Part shown: positions 1 to 5,251 of the stretch, one piece after another
Position numbering within the stretch: the first letter of the stretch is position 1
Layout of the letters: the number at the start of each line of letters is the position of its first letter
NCBI GenBank assembly: GCA_022563285.1
Contig: JADFNQ010000108.1
Location: 1-5,290 of the forward strand
DNA length: 5,290 nt
Source of the DNA: Chloroflexota bacterium
Lineage (GTDB): Bacteria > Chloroflexota > Dehalococcoidia > SM23-28-2 > RBG-16-64-32
Direction: 5' to 3'
Position numbers and translations under genes: made by a program
Notes under the pieces: generated by a model
The model's input: the letters and a program-made list of their open reading frames with translations, nothing else
Databases searched by the model: none
Told to the model about the DNA's origin: nothing

Positions 1-242
1 TCGCCGCTGATGAGTTCCTCAAGACCGCGGCGCCGCGGCTCCTCCGCCCCCTCAGGCGCGGCGGGCCGACTCTTACGACGCCTTGGGCGCTCCTCCGGCT
101 CCTCCTCGGCGCGCCGCTTCCTGCCAGTCTCCATAGTGAAGACGGACTGAAGGACAGTGCGCAGCCACCGCTGCTGACCCGGCGTCAGCGCGGCCACCCT
201 CCCCAGGAGTTCTCGGTCCACTTTGGGCTTGCTCCCAGCCAT
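1..242 (-). CDS. Partial gene for a charged, probably cytoplasmic protein of unknown function
   Basis: I do not recognise this protein. The frame is open from an ATG at 242 to the left edge of the window, giving 80 codons with no stop; the 3' end is missing. The N-terminal 35 or so residues (LLGRVAALTPGQQRWLRTVL is typical) look like one or two amphipathic helices. From about residue 40 the chain becomes a low-complexity, probably disordered segment rich in Arg, Glu, Pro and Ala (for example RKRRAEEEPEERPRRRK). No signal peptide or membrane segment is visible. The start is supported by a perfect TATAAT at 256-251 on the same strand; there is no Shine-Dalgarno sequence, so the mRNA would be leaderless or nearly so. 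The + strand is also open in the codon-aligned antisense frame, but that product looks less like a protein and has no start signals. It is divergent from the gene at 305. Confidence 0.5.
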   Translation of the reverse strand, partial: MAGSKPKVDRELLGRVAALTPGQQRWLRTVLQSVFTMETGRKRRAEEEPEERPRRRKSRPAAPEGAEEPRRRGLEELISG

Positions 243-250
243 TCGGCGTT

Positions 251-256
251 ATTATA
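251..256 (-). promoter_or_regulatory. -10 box (TATAAT) for the partial leftward gene, leaderless arrangement
   Basis: Read on the minus strand the hexamer is exactly TATAAT. The bases after it are AACGCCGA and then the ATG, so a transcript starting 7-9 bases downstream of the box would begin at or within two bases of the start codon. No convincing -35 hexamer is found 16-18 bases upstream. The complementary strand carries TATAAC (253-258), which could act as a -10 for the rightward gene, so the two divergent promoters may overlap. Confidence 0.45.
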
Positions 257-304
257 ACCCGGTAAGCAGATCCACGATATAGACGTCTGAAGGGAGGCGT
301 TCCG

Positions 305-613
305 ATGAGAGCAGTCTACCGCTGGCGGGTGAAGCCGGGCGATGAAGAGACGTTTACCAAGGCCTGGGCGCAGGCGACCAAGACGATAAGGTCGAAGGTG
401 AAGGGGGCGCGGGGGAGCATGCTCCTGCGCAGCCTCCGCGACCCGGCGGAGTTCATGGCCACCGCCCGCTGGGACAGCTTCCAGGACTGGCAGGCGTTCA
501 CGCAGTCCGACCCGGCCGACCCCGAGGCGTTCCGCGTCATGTCCGCGGCCAGCCAGATGCTCTCCGCCGAGGTGTTCGACGAGGTGGAGGACCTGCTGGA
601 CTACCAGCAATAG
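305..613 (+). CDS. ABM-like (dimeric alpha/beta barrel) small protein, possible monooxygenase or heme-degrading-type
   Basis: The 102-residue product has the layout of the antibiotic biosynthesis monooxygenase domain family. A first beta strand runs into WRVKPG (residues 7-12), followed by an acidic, aromatic helix (DEETFTKAWAQATKTI, 13-28). A second strand is GSMLLRS (37-43), followed by a DPAEF turn (46-50) and the strand ATARWDS (52-58), then helix QDWQAF and a C-terminal helix. These proteins form homodimeric ferredoxin-like barrels; members oxidise polyketides, degrade heme or have no known substrate. I see no residue that fixes the substrate, so only the fold is called. Length matches the family (about 95-110 residues). 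The start is supported by AGGGAGG at 291-297, seven bases before the ATG. No signal peptide or membrane segment is seen. The next gene on this strand lies 284 bases downstream behind its own leader, so this is probably a single-gene transcript. Confidence 0.75.
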   Translation: MRAVYRWRVKPGDEETFTKAWAQATKTIRSKVKGARGSMLLRSLRDPAEFMATARWDSFQDWQAFTQSDPADPEAFRVMSAASQMLSAEVFDEVEDLLDYQQ

Positions 614-671
614 CTCCCTCGATCATGCGAAGATGATGCCAATAGTGTAGTATGGTGCCGCTGCCGATCCG

Positions 672-701
672 TTAACATCCGTCCCCCGCAGCCGTTACTG
701 T
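672..701 (+). promoter_or_regulatory. Candidate sigma-70-type promoter for the fusion gene
   Basis: TTAACA at 672-677 matches the -35 consensus at five of six positions. TACTGT at 696-701, after an 18-base spacer, fits only the loose TAnnnT form of a -10. Another weak -10-like TAGTAT lies at 648-653 without a partner. The assignment is tentative. Confidence 0.25.
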
Positions 702-752
702 AAATAGGAAACTTAGAAGAGACAAGATCGGCTCAGTAGAGCGGTAGACTGA

Positions 753-775
753 GGCGAGGGTCAACACCTCTCGCC
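753..775 (+). promoter_or_regulatory. Leader hairpin 1
   Basis: GGCGAGGG (753-760) pairs with CCTCTCGCC (767-775) to give eight base pairs with one bulged T and a six-base loop (TCAACA). No T-run follows, so it is not a standard intrinsic terminator. Confidence 0.35.
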
Positions 776-804
776 GACAACTGGCACATCGACTGTCCAT
801 GGTG

Positions 805-841
805 TTCCCGGGCGGCCTGAGTGGCGCACCGGATACGGGAA
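805..841 (+). promoter_or_regulatory. Leader hairpin 2 (long loop)
   Basis: TTCCCG (805-810) and CGGGAA (836-841) are perfect complements that enclose 25 GC-rich bases able to pair further only weakly. Support is moderate because such short complements arise easily in GC-rich DNA. Confidence 0.25.
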
Positions 842-855
842 ACGACGCTTTCAGA

Positions 856-880
856 CCTTGGGCTACTCCTAGCTCCAAGG
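856..880 (+). promoter_or_regulatory. Strong hairpin directly before the fusion gene's ribosome binding site
   Basis: CCTTGG (856-861) pairs with CCAAGG (875-880), and the inner GCTA (862-865) pairs with TAGC (870-873). This gives a ten-pair stem with one bulged T and a four-base loop, CTCC. The stem ends five bases before the ribosome binding site. Bases 863-869 (CTACTCC) can instead pair with GGAAGTAG (879-886) with one bulged base, which would run into the start of the ribosome binding site. Two exclusive folds at a translation start are typical of translational control, but no ligand or protein is implied by the sequence. Confidence 0.4.
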
Positions 881-884
881 AAGT

Positions 885-890
885 AGGGGA
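885..890 (+). promoter_or_regulatory. Ribosome binding site that fixes the fusion gene start at 898
   Basis: AGGGGA lies seven bases before the ATG at 898. The alternative in-frame ATG at 799 has no purine-rich site at a suitable distance. The protein read from 898 begins MKCLILAAG, exactly where nucleotidyltransferases of this family begin. Confidence 0.75.
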
Positions 891-897
891 TAGACGT

Positions 898-2949
898 ATG
901 AAATGCTTGATCCTGGCTGCCGGCGATGGAGGTAGGATAGCCGACAAAGGCGACTCCAAACCCCTTCTCCGCCTCGCCGGAATGCCTCTGATTGAGAGGA
1001 CCATCGCGACCGCGCACCAGGCCGGTATCACCGACTTCTACGTGGTCACGGGCCACAACGCCGAACGCGTCGAGGCGCTTCTCTCGGATGTGGGTCGGCG
1101 CAGAGGTCTGACAATCACCCCGATCAGGAATGAAGACTGGGACACGGGCAACGGCACCTCGGTGCTCAAAGCACGCGGGCACATCGACGAATGCTTCGTC
1201 CTGCTAATGGGGGATCATGTCTTCGATGAGGCGATCCTCAGCAAGCTTATCAGCGAAACGTTGCAGGACGGGGAGATCGTCCTCGCCGCCGACTTTGGCG
1301 TCGAGAACAACCACCTCGTTGACATGAGTGACGTGACACGGGTTCTGGCCGACGATCACCGGCTTGTCGATATCGGAAAGGGCCTCGAAGGCTACAACGC
1401 CTACGACACGGGCATCTTCCTCTGTTCCCCCGCGATCTTCGCCGCGGTCGAGGAGAGTCTAGAGCACGGCGATGATTCTCTTTCCGGCGCCGTACGCCGC
1501 CTGGCGGACAGACGCAAGGCGAAGGTGGTTGACATCCAGGGGCACTACTGGATCGACATCGACACGGCCAACGACCTCAAGAATGCTAGTACGCTACTGA
1601 AAGGCAGTCTGACAAAACCGAACGACGGCTTCATCTCCCGTACGATCAACCGGAGAATCTCGACTGCTATCGTGACGCCGCTACTGCTCAAAGTGTCCGG
1701 CCAGATTACGGCCAACCAGGTCTCCCTGTTAAGCTTCGCCGTCAGTTTGATTGCTAGCCTGAGCTTCTTCCTTCGCTATCCGGTGATCGGCGGCCTCTTC
1801 ATTCAGCTGGCAAGCATCCTCGACGGAAGTGACGGCGAAATCGCCAGACTGCGGAAGACGCAATCGCCTTTCGGGGGCTTCTTCGACGCGGTGTTGGATC
1901 GTTATTCAGACAGCTTCATCCTGTTCGGAATGTTCTACTACTCGCTCACCGCCAGCGCTAACTTGGCACTGTTCGGTGAGTACTGGATCCCCCTCGTCCT
2001 AGTGACTTCGATGCTGGCGATCTTCGGCAACGTCATGGTCAGCTACACATCCGCGAAGTCGGTGGCGGACTTCGGCTACCGATATGAGGGACGATGGACT
2101 GCAGCCGGGAGAGGAAGGGATCTGCGCCTACTCCTGCTGTTCGTCGGAGGGATCACGGCCTGGATTCACCCTATCTCCGTCTTCATGGCCATTTCGGTCG
2201 TCGCCATCCTGACGAACGCCATCGTGCTGCGGCGTATCTCCATCTCCTGGAGCTACCAGCAGAGACCGCACCCGCTCATGGACACCAAGCTGAAAGCAGT
2301 GATCTTTGACTTCGATGGTACGATCGCGGATACGATGCCATTCCTGTCGGACTTAGCCACGAATCTGATCACGGCCAATTATGGGATCCCCAAGGAAGAG
2401 GCTTACAGGAGGTACCGCGAAACAACCGGGATGGACTTCGGCGCCCAGATGGAGCGCATCTTCCCCGGACATCCCAAGAACCGGGAGGTGGTCGCCGAAT
2501 TCGAAGCGAGAAAGCTGGACCGTATCCTCGATCATCCCGTATTCGGCGAGGTGATCCCCACGCTTGAGCTGTTCAGAGATCGTAACGTGGCACGGTTCAT
2601 CTGTAGCAGCACCAAGGACACAATCGTCGCAGAGTACGTAATGAAGACCAACATCGATGCTCTGGTTGACGGCTGTCTCGGTTTCAGGCCGGGCTTCTCA
2701 AAGGGACAGCAGATCGAATTCCTTCTCCGGCAGCACCACCTGAACCCGGATGAGGTTCTATTTGTGAGCGACTCGCTGATCGACTATGAGTTTGTCCAGG
2801 ACAAGGGAGTACGGTTCATAGGGATTTGCCGGATCTTCGAAGAGCAGGAGTTCCAACAGCGGGGGCTGTTTAGCGTCCAGGATTTGACTGCGCTCACCCG
2901 CCTGTGGGACCGGTCGGGGAGTCTCATTCAGTTCGTCGCCAAGGCGTAG
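898..2949 (+). CDS. Three-domain fusion: inositol-phosphate-type cytidylyltransferase, CDP-alcohol phosphotransferase, HAD phosphatase
   Basis: The product is 683 residues. Residues 1-235 form a nucleotidyltransferase: the loop LAAGDGGR (6-13), SKPLLRLAG (20-28), GNGTSVLKA (84-92), the metal-binding aspartate in MGDH (104-107) and WIDID (218-222). Residues 245-447 form a CDP-alcohol phosphotransferase with about six membrane helices (near 274-292, 295-309, 338-352, 363-382, 409-423, 426-444). Its signature is complete: D309, D312, G313, A316, R317, G326, D330, D334. Residues 464-683 form a HAD phosphatase: DFDGT (471-475, nucleophile D471, acid D473), SST (570-572), K602 and SDSLID (624-629), with a helical cap near 480-550. 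The first two domains in this order match bifunctional IPCT/DIPPS enzymes, which activate L-myo-inositol-1-phosphate with CTP and transfer it to a second inositol phosphate. The HAD part may remove the remaining phosphate. An even helix number puts both soluble ends in the cytoplasm. Other phospho-alcohol substrates remain possible. The start at 898 rests on the ribosome binding site. Confidence 0.85.
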   Translation: MKCLILAAGDGGRIADKGDSKPLLRLAGMPLIERTIATAHQAGITDFYVVTGHNAERVEALLSDVGRRRGLTITPIRNEDWDTGNGTSVLKARGHIDECFVLLMGDHVFDEAILSKLISETLQDGEIVLAADFGVENNHLVDMSDVTRVLADDHRLVDIGKGLEGYNAYDTGIFLCSPAIFAAVEESLEHGDDSLSGAVRRLADRRKAKVVDIQGHYWIDIDTANDLKNASTLLKGSLTKPNDGFISRTINRRISTAIVTPLLLKVSGQITANQVSLLSFAVSLIASLSFFLRYPVIGGLFIQLASILDGSDGEIARLRKTQSPFGGFFDAVLDRYSDSFILFGMFYYSLTASANLALFGEYWIPLVLVTSMLAIFGNVMVSYTSAKSVADFGYRYEGRWTAAGRGRDLRLLLLFVGGITAWIHPISVFMAISVVAILTNAIVLRRISISWSYQQRPHPLMDTKLKAVIFDFDGTIADTMPFLSDLATNLITANYGIPKEEAYRRYRETTGMDFGAQMERIFPGHPKNREVVAEFEARKLDRILDHPVFGEVIPTLELFRDRNVARFICSSTKDTIVAEYVMKTNIDALVDGCLGFRPGFSKGQQIEFLLRQHHLNPDEVLFVSDSLIDYEFVQDKGVRFIGICRIFEEQEFQQRGLFSVQDLTALTRLWDRSGSLIQFVAKA

Positions 2950-2966
2950 CGCTAAATGGCGCGCCT
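2942..2966 (+). terminator. Hairpin overlapping the fusion gene stop codon, possible terminator
   Basis: AGGC (2942-2945) pairs with GCCT (2963-2966) and GCGC (2949-2952) pairs with GCGC (2959-2962), with a three-base bulge on one side and a six-base loop. There is no downstream T-run, so it is at best an atypical terminator or an mRNA 3'-end structure. Confidence 0.25.
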
Positions 2967-3015
2967 GTTCCAGGTGAGCTGGCGGGTGAAGCCTAGTGCT
3001 CGCCGGCCGGTCTAG
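2956..3015 (+). pseudogene. Possible N-terminal remnant of a second ABM-like gene
   Basis: A 19-codon frame starts at ATG 2956, six bases after the fusion gene stop, and ends at TAG 3013-3015. Its product, MARLFQVSWRVKPSARRPV, contains WRVKP near its start as the ABM-like protein at 305-613 does (MRAVYRWRVKPG). The similarity includes a 16-base exact DNA match (2978-2993 against 321-336) in the same reading frame. After KPS the likeness stops. It may be the decayed start of a duplicated or neighbouring ABM gene, or chance. No strong ribosome binding site is visible. Confidence 0.3.
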
Positions 3016-3158
3016 CCCCTCAGCCCCCGCGCGTACTCCCAGCGGATCATGACGCACTGCGCTCACCGGGGCCCGCGCCACCTCCCGCTTAGACCTGCCC
3101 CCTCCCCCAAGTACCATTGTGGTGCCATGACCCCAGCCCCAACACTCGCCTCCCCTCT

Positions 3159-3225
3159 CACCCTGAGCCCGTCGAAGGGTCACCCTGAGCCTGCCTGCCC
3201 TGAGCGGAGTCGAAGGGTCGAAGGG
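3159..3225 (+). repeat. Cluster of CCCTGAGCcxGTCGAAGGG-type interspersed repeats
   Basis: One full unit is CACCCTGAGCCCGTCGAAGGGT (3159-3180). A truncated unit follows at once (CACCCTGAGCCTGCCTG, 3181-3197). A variant unit is CCCTGAGCGGAGTCGAAGGGT (3198-3218), and then a second CGAAGGG (3219-3225). The units have CCCT and AGGG ends in imperfect dyad, are about 20 bases, and sit only between genes. From memory, near-identical motifs are scattered through many environmental and alphaproteobacterial genomes; their function is unknown to me. They could form hairpins in RNA or act as protein binding sites. There are no regular spacers, so this is not a CRISPR array. Confidence 0.7.
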
Positions 3226-3339
3226 CCAAAAACAACCGAACGTTTGACCCGCCGTCAGATTCGCCAGGCACCCTCAACGAAAACTTTTTCGGAAAACAAC
3301 CAAACACCGGATACAACCGCCCGAAATCAACCAGACGCC

Positions 3340-5163
3340 CTACTTCCCGATCCGCAGCAGCGCCATGAACGCCTCCTGCGGGATGTCCACGTTCCCCACC
3401 CGCTTCATCCGCTTCTTCCCCGCCTTCTGCTTCTCCAGCAGCTTCCGCTTTCGGGTCACGTCCCCCCCGTAGCACTTCGCCAGCACGTTCTTGCGCAGCG
3501 CCCGCACCGTCTCCCTCGCCACGATGCGACCCCCTATCGCCGCCTGGATCGGCACCTCGAACAGCTGCCGCGGGATCAGCGACCGCAGCTTCTCCACCAG
3601 CGCCCGCCCCTGCTGCTGCGCCTTATCGCCGTGGACGAGCAGGCTGAGGGCGTCCACCGGCACCCCGTTCACCAGCACGTCCAGCCTCACCAGCCGCTCC
3701 GGCTCCCAGTGCGAGAAGCTATAGTCCATGCTGGCGTACCCCTGCGTCCGTGACTTCACCAGGTCGTAGAAGTCCACCAGCATCTCGGACAGCGGCATGC
3801 GGTACTCTAGGAGGACACGCCGGTCCCCCTGACGGACGGCGGGGCCGTGGTCCAGGTAGTCCATCCGCACGAAGTCCCCGCGGCGGCCGGTCACCAGCTC
3901 CATCATGGCGCCGATGTGGCGTTCGGGCGTGATGAGGGAGACGTTCATCCAGGGCTCGCGGATCTCCTCGATCTCCGACGGGTCGGGAAGGTCGGCGGGG
4001 GAGTCCACCGCGGTTTCCTCGCCGTTCGTTCGCAGCACCCTGTACTCCACGTTGGGCGAGGTGGCCAGCAGGTTGACCTCGTACTCGCGCTCCAGCCGCT
4101 CCTGGACGATGTCCATGTGGAGCAGGCCGAGGAAGCCGGCGCGGAAGCCGGGGCCCAGCGCCACCGAGGACTCCGGCTGGTAGCTGAGGGCGGAGTCGTT
4201 GAGCTGGAGCTTCTCCAGGGCGTCGCGGAGGATGTCGTACTCCTCGGAGTGGGCCGGATACAGCCCGGCGAACACCATCGGCTTGGCGGGCTCGTAGCCG
4301 GGCAGCGGCGAGTCGATGGGGGCATCGGCGAGGGTCAGCGTATCGCCGACGCGGCAGTCGCGGACGGTCTTGAGGCCGGTGGCCACGTAGCCCACCTCGC
4401 CCGTGGTCAGCCCGTCCGTGGGCGAAAATGAAGGCTGGAACGTGCCCACCTCCAGCGGCTCAAGGGCGCGGCGCGTTGCGACCAGCCGCAGCTTCCCTCG
4501 CGGCACGACCTCCCCGTCCACAACCCGGACGTAGGCGATGACGCCCTTGTAGGAGTCGTACTTGGAGTCGAAGATGAGGGCGCGCAGGGGCGCCGCAGGG
4601 TCGCCCGCCGGGGGCGGCACCCGTTGGACGATCGCCTCAAGCAGTTCTGGCACCCCGGTGCCCTCCTTGGCGGAGACGAACAGCACGTCCTCGCGGCCGA
4701 AGCCGATCACCTCCACCATCTCCTGGGCTACGCGCTCCGGCTCGGCAGCGGGCAGATCGATCTTGTTGACCACGGGGATGACCGTGATATCTTGCTCCAG
4801 CGCCATGTTAACGTTAGCCAGGGTCTGGGCCTCGATCCCCTGGGAGGCGTCGACCACGAGGACGGCGGCCTCGGCCGCGGCCAGCGCCCGCGACACCTCG
4901 TAGGTGAAGTCGACGTGCCCGGGAGTATCGATGAGGTTGAGCTCGTAGGAGAGGCCGTCGGAGGCGGCGTAGGTCATGCGCACGGCGGCGGCCTTGATGG
5001 TGATGCCGCGCTCGCGCTCCAAGTCCATCTGGTCCAGCACCTGCTCCGCCATCTGCCGCTTGGGGATGGTGCCGGTGAGCTCCAGCATGCGGTCGGCCAG
5101 GGTGGACTTGCCGTGGTCTATGTGGGCGATGATGCAGAAGTTGCGGATTCGGGACTGGTCCAT
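3340..5163 (-). CDS. lepA: Elongation factor 4 (LepA), ribosome-associated GTPase
   Basis: The 607-residue product is full length for LepA (about 600). The GTPase domain carries all five motifs: AHIDHGKS (13-20), RGITI (52-56), DTPGH (79-83), NKID (133-136) and SAK (164-166). Domains II and III and an EF-G domain-V-like part follow. The LepA-specific C-terminal domain is present, with CYGGDVTRKRKLLEKQKAGK (564-583) and IPQEAF near the end. EF-G domain IV is absent, as expected. LepA acts on the ribosome during initiation and elongation and is linked to back-translocation and to 30S maturation or stress tolerance; it is conserved but often dispensable. The start MDQSRIRNFCIIAHIDHGKS is the usual one. 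No Shine-Dalgarno sequence precedes it; an extended -10 box suggests a leaderless mRNA. The gene is alone here, without the lepB partner known from some genomes, and is bracketed by inverted repeats. At least 39 of its first 41 codons end in G or C. Confidence 0.98.
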   Translation of the reverse strand: MDQSRIRNFCIIAHIDHGKSTLADRMLELTGTIPKRQMAEQVLDQMDLERERGITIKAAAVRMTYAASDGLSYELNLIDTPGHVDFTYEVSRALAAAEAAVLVVDASQGIEAQTLANVNMALEQDITVIPVVNKIDLPAAEPERVAQEMVEVIGFGREDVLFVSAKEGTGVPELLEAIVQRVPPPAGDPAAPLRALIFDSKYDSYKGVIAYVRVVDGEVVPRGKLRLVATRRALEPLEVGTFQPSFSPTDGLTTGEVGYVATGLKTVRDCRVGDTLTLADAPIDSPLPGYEPAKPMVFAGLYPAHSEEYDILRDALEKLQLNDSALSYQPESSVALGPGFRAGFLGLLHMDIVQERLEREYEVNLLATSPNVEYRVLRTNGEETAVDSPADLPDPSEIEEIREPWMNVSLITPERHIGAMMELVTGRRGDFVRMDYLDHGPAVRQGDRRVLLEYRMPLSEMLVDFYDLVKSRTQGYASMDYSFSHWEPERLVRLDVLVNGVPVDALSLLVHGDKAQQQGRALVEKLRSLIPRQLFEVPIQAAIGGRIVARETVRALRKNVLAKCYGGDVTRKRKLLEKQKAGKKRMKRVGNVDIPQEAFMALLRIGK

Positions 5164-5172
5164 GCTGAAGCT

Positions 5173-5181
5173 ATGGTAGCA
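5173..5181 (-). promoter_or_regulatory. Extended -10 promoter of lepA, leaderless arrangement
   Basis: On the minus strand the sequence reads TGCTACCAT, an extended -10 (TGn followed by TACCAT, four of six to TATAAT). The seventh base after it is an A at 5166, three bases before the ATG at 5163. Upstream lies a pyrimidine tract with no good -35, which fits a promoter relying on the TGn element. Confidence 0.4.
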
Positions 5182-5184
5182 GGC

Positions 5185-5210
5185 GGAGGAAGGAGGAAGA
5201 AGGAAGGAGG
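5185..5210 (+). repeat. 26-base pure purine tract of GGA/GAA units
   Basis: Every base from 5185 to 5210 is G or A on the + strand, made of irregular GGA, GGAA and GAA units; a single C at 5184 interrupts a run beginning at 5181. It lies directly upstream of the lepA -10 box, so the lepA-sense strand is pure pyrimidine. Such tracts may adopt unusual DNA structure or vary in length by slippage. Confidence 0.6.
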
Positions 5211-5251
5211 CTGGAGACTGCGAAGACGGGAGTCTGCCCCTCCCCAGATTC

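Larger units (their letters stand above)
614..897 (+). promoter_or_regulatory. Intergenic region and structured 5' leader of the fusion gene
   Basis: These 284 bases hold no gene I can support. They contain a candidate promoter (672-701), three hairpins (753-775, 805-841, 856-880) and a ribosome binding site (885-890). If transcription starts just after the promoter candidate, the 5' untranslated leader would be close to 190 bases, long for a simple bacterial gene and suggestive of post-transcriptional control. I could not match it to any riboswitch or cis-RNA class I know. A rightward frame open from an ATG at 799 overlaps the last third but lacks a ribosome binding site and family-like sequence. 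Confidence 0.4.
2950..3339. other. Convergent intergenic region
   Basis: These 390 bases separate the 3' ends of the fusion gene and lepA. They hold the ABM-like fragment (2956-3015), C-rich DNA without supported genes (about 3016-3158), the repeat cluster (3159-3225) and a more A-rich tail (3226-3339) next to lepA. The long frames crossing it on both strands have proline/arginine-rich or repeat-encoded products and no start signals. No canonical intrinsic terminator is visible for either gene. Confidence 0.6.

Noticed and set aside
622..637. ATCAT/ATGAT hairpin after the ABM-like gene as a terminator
   Set aside because: It is a five-pair, AT-rich stem with no T-run after it, easily expected by chance.
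730..775. tRNA-like D-arm sequence (GGCTCAGTAGAGCGG)
   Set aside because: There is no anticodon arm, no GGTTCGAATCC-like T arm and no closing acceptor stem around it.
799..897. In-frame upstream ATG that would lengthen the fusion protein by 33 residues
   Set aside because: No ribosome binding site precedes it, the extra residues look unlike the family, and they overlap a strong hairpin and the ribosome binding site for the ATG at 898, which matches the usual family start.
733..1182. 149-codon leftward frame across the leader and start of the fusion gene
   Set aside because: It is antisense to a domain with clear catalytic motifs, and has no family resemblance or start signals.
2278..2280. 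Internal ATG as a separate start for the HAD domain
   Set aside because: The frame runs on from the membrane domain without a stop, and no ribosome binding site precedes this ATG.
3013..3051. Short leftward frame ending IRWEYARGLRG
   Set aside because: It is only 12 codons with an in-frame stop just upstream, and I cannot link it to any protein family.
3159..3225. CRISPR-like array
   Set aside because: The units are adjacent and divergent with no spacers of regular length, and no cas genes are present.
3278..3291. CGAAAACTTTTTCG hairpin as a lepA terminator
   Set aside because: The stem is only five weak pairs and lacks the GC-rich stem plus T-run of an intrinsic terminator.
3049..3753. 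Long rightward open frame over the intergenic region and the lepA 3' end
   Set aside because: It is antisense to lepA over more than half its length, its product is rich in Pro, His, Arg and Leu as expected of a GC-rich shadow frame, and it has no start signal.
3847..4431. 194-codon rightward frame antisense to lepA
   Set aside because: It lies wholly inside the certain lepA gene, and the Gly/Val/His-rich product is typical of a complementary-strand shadow.
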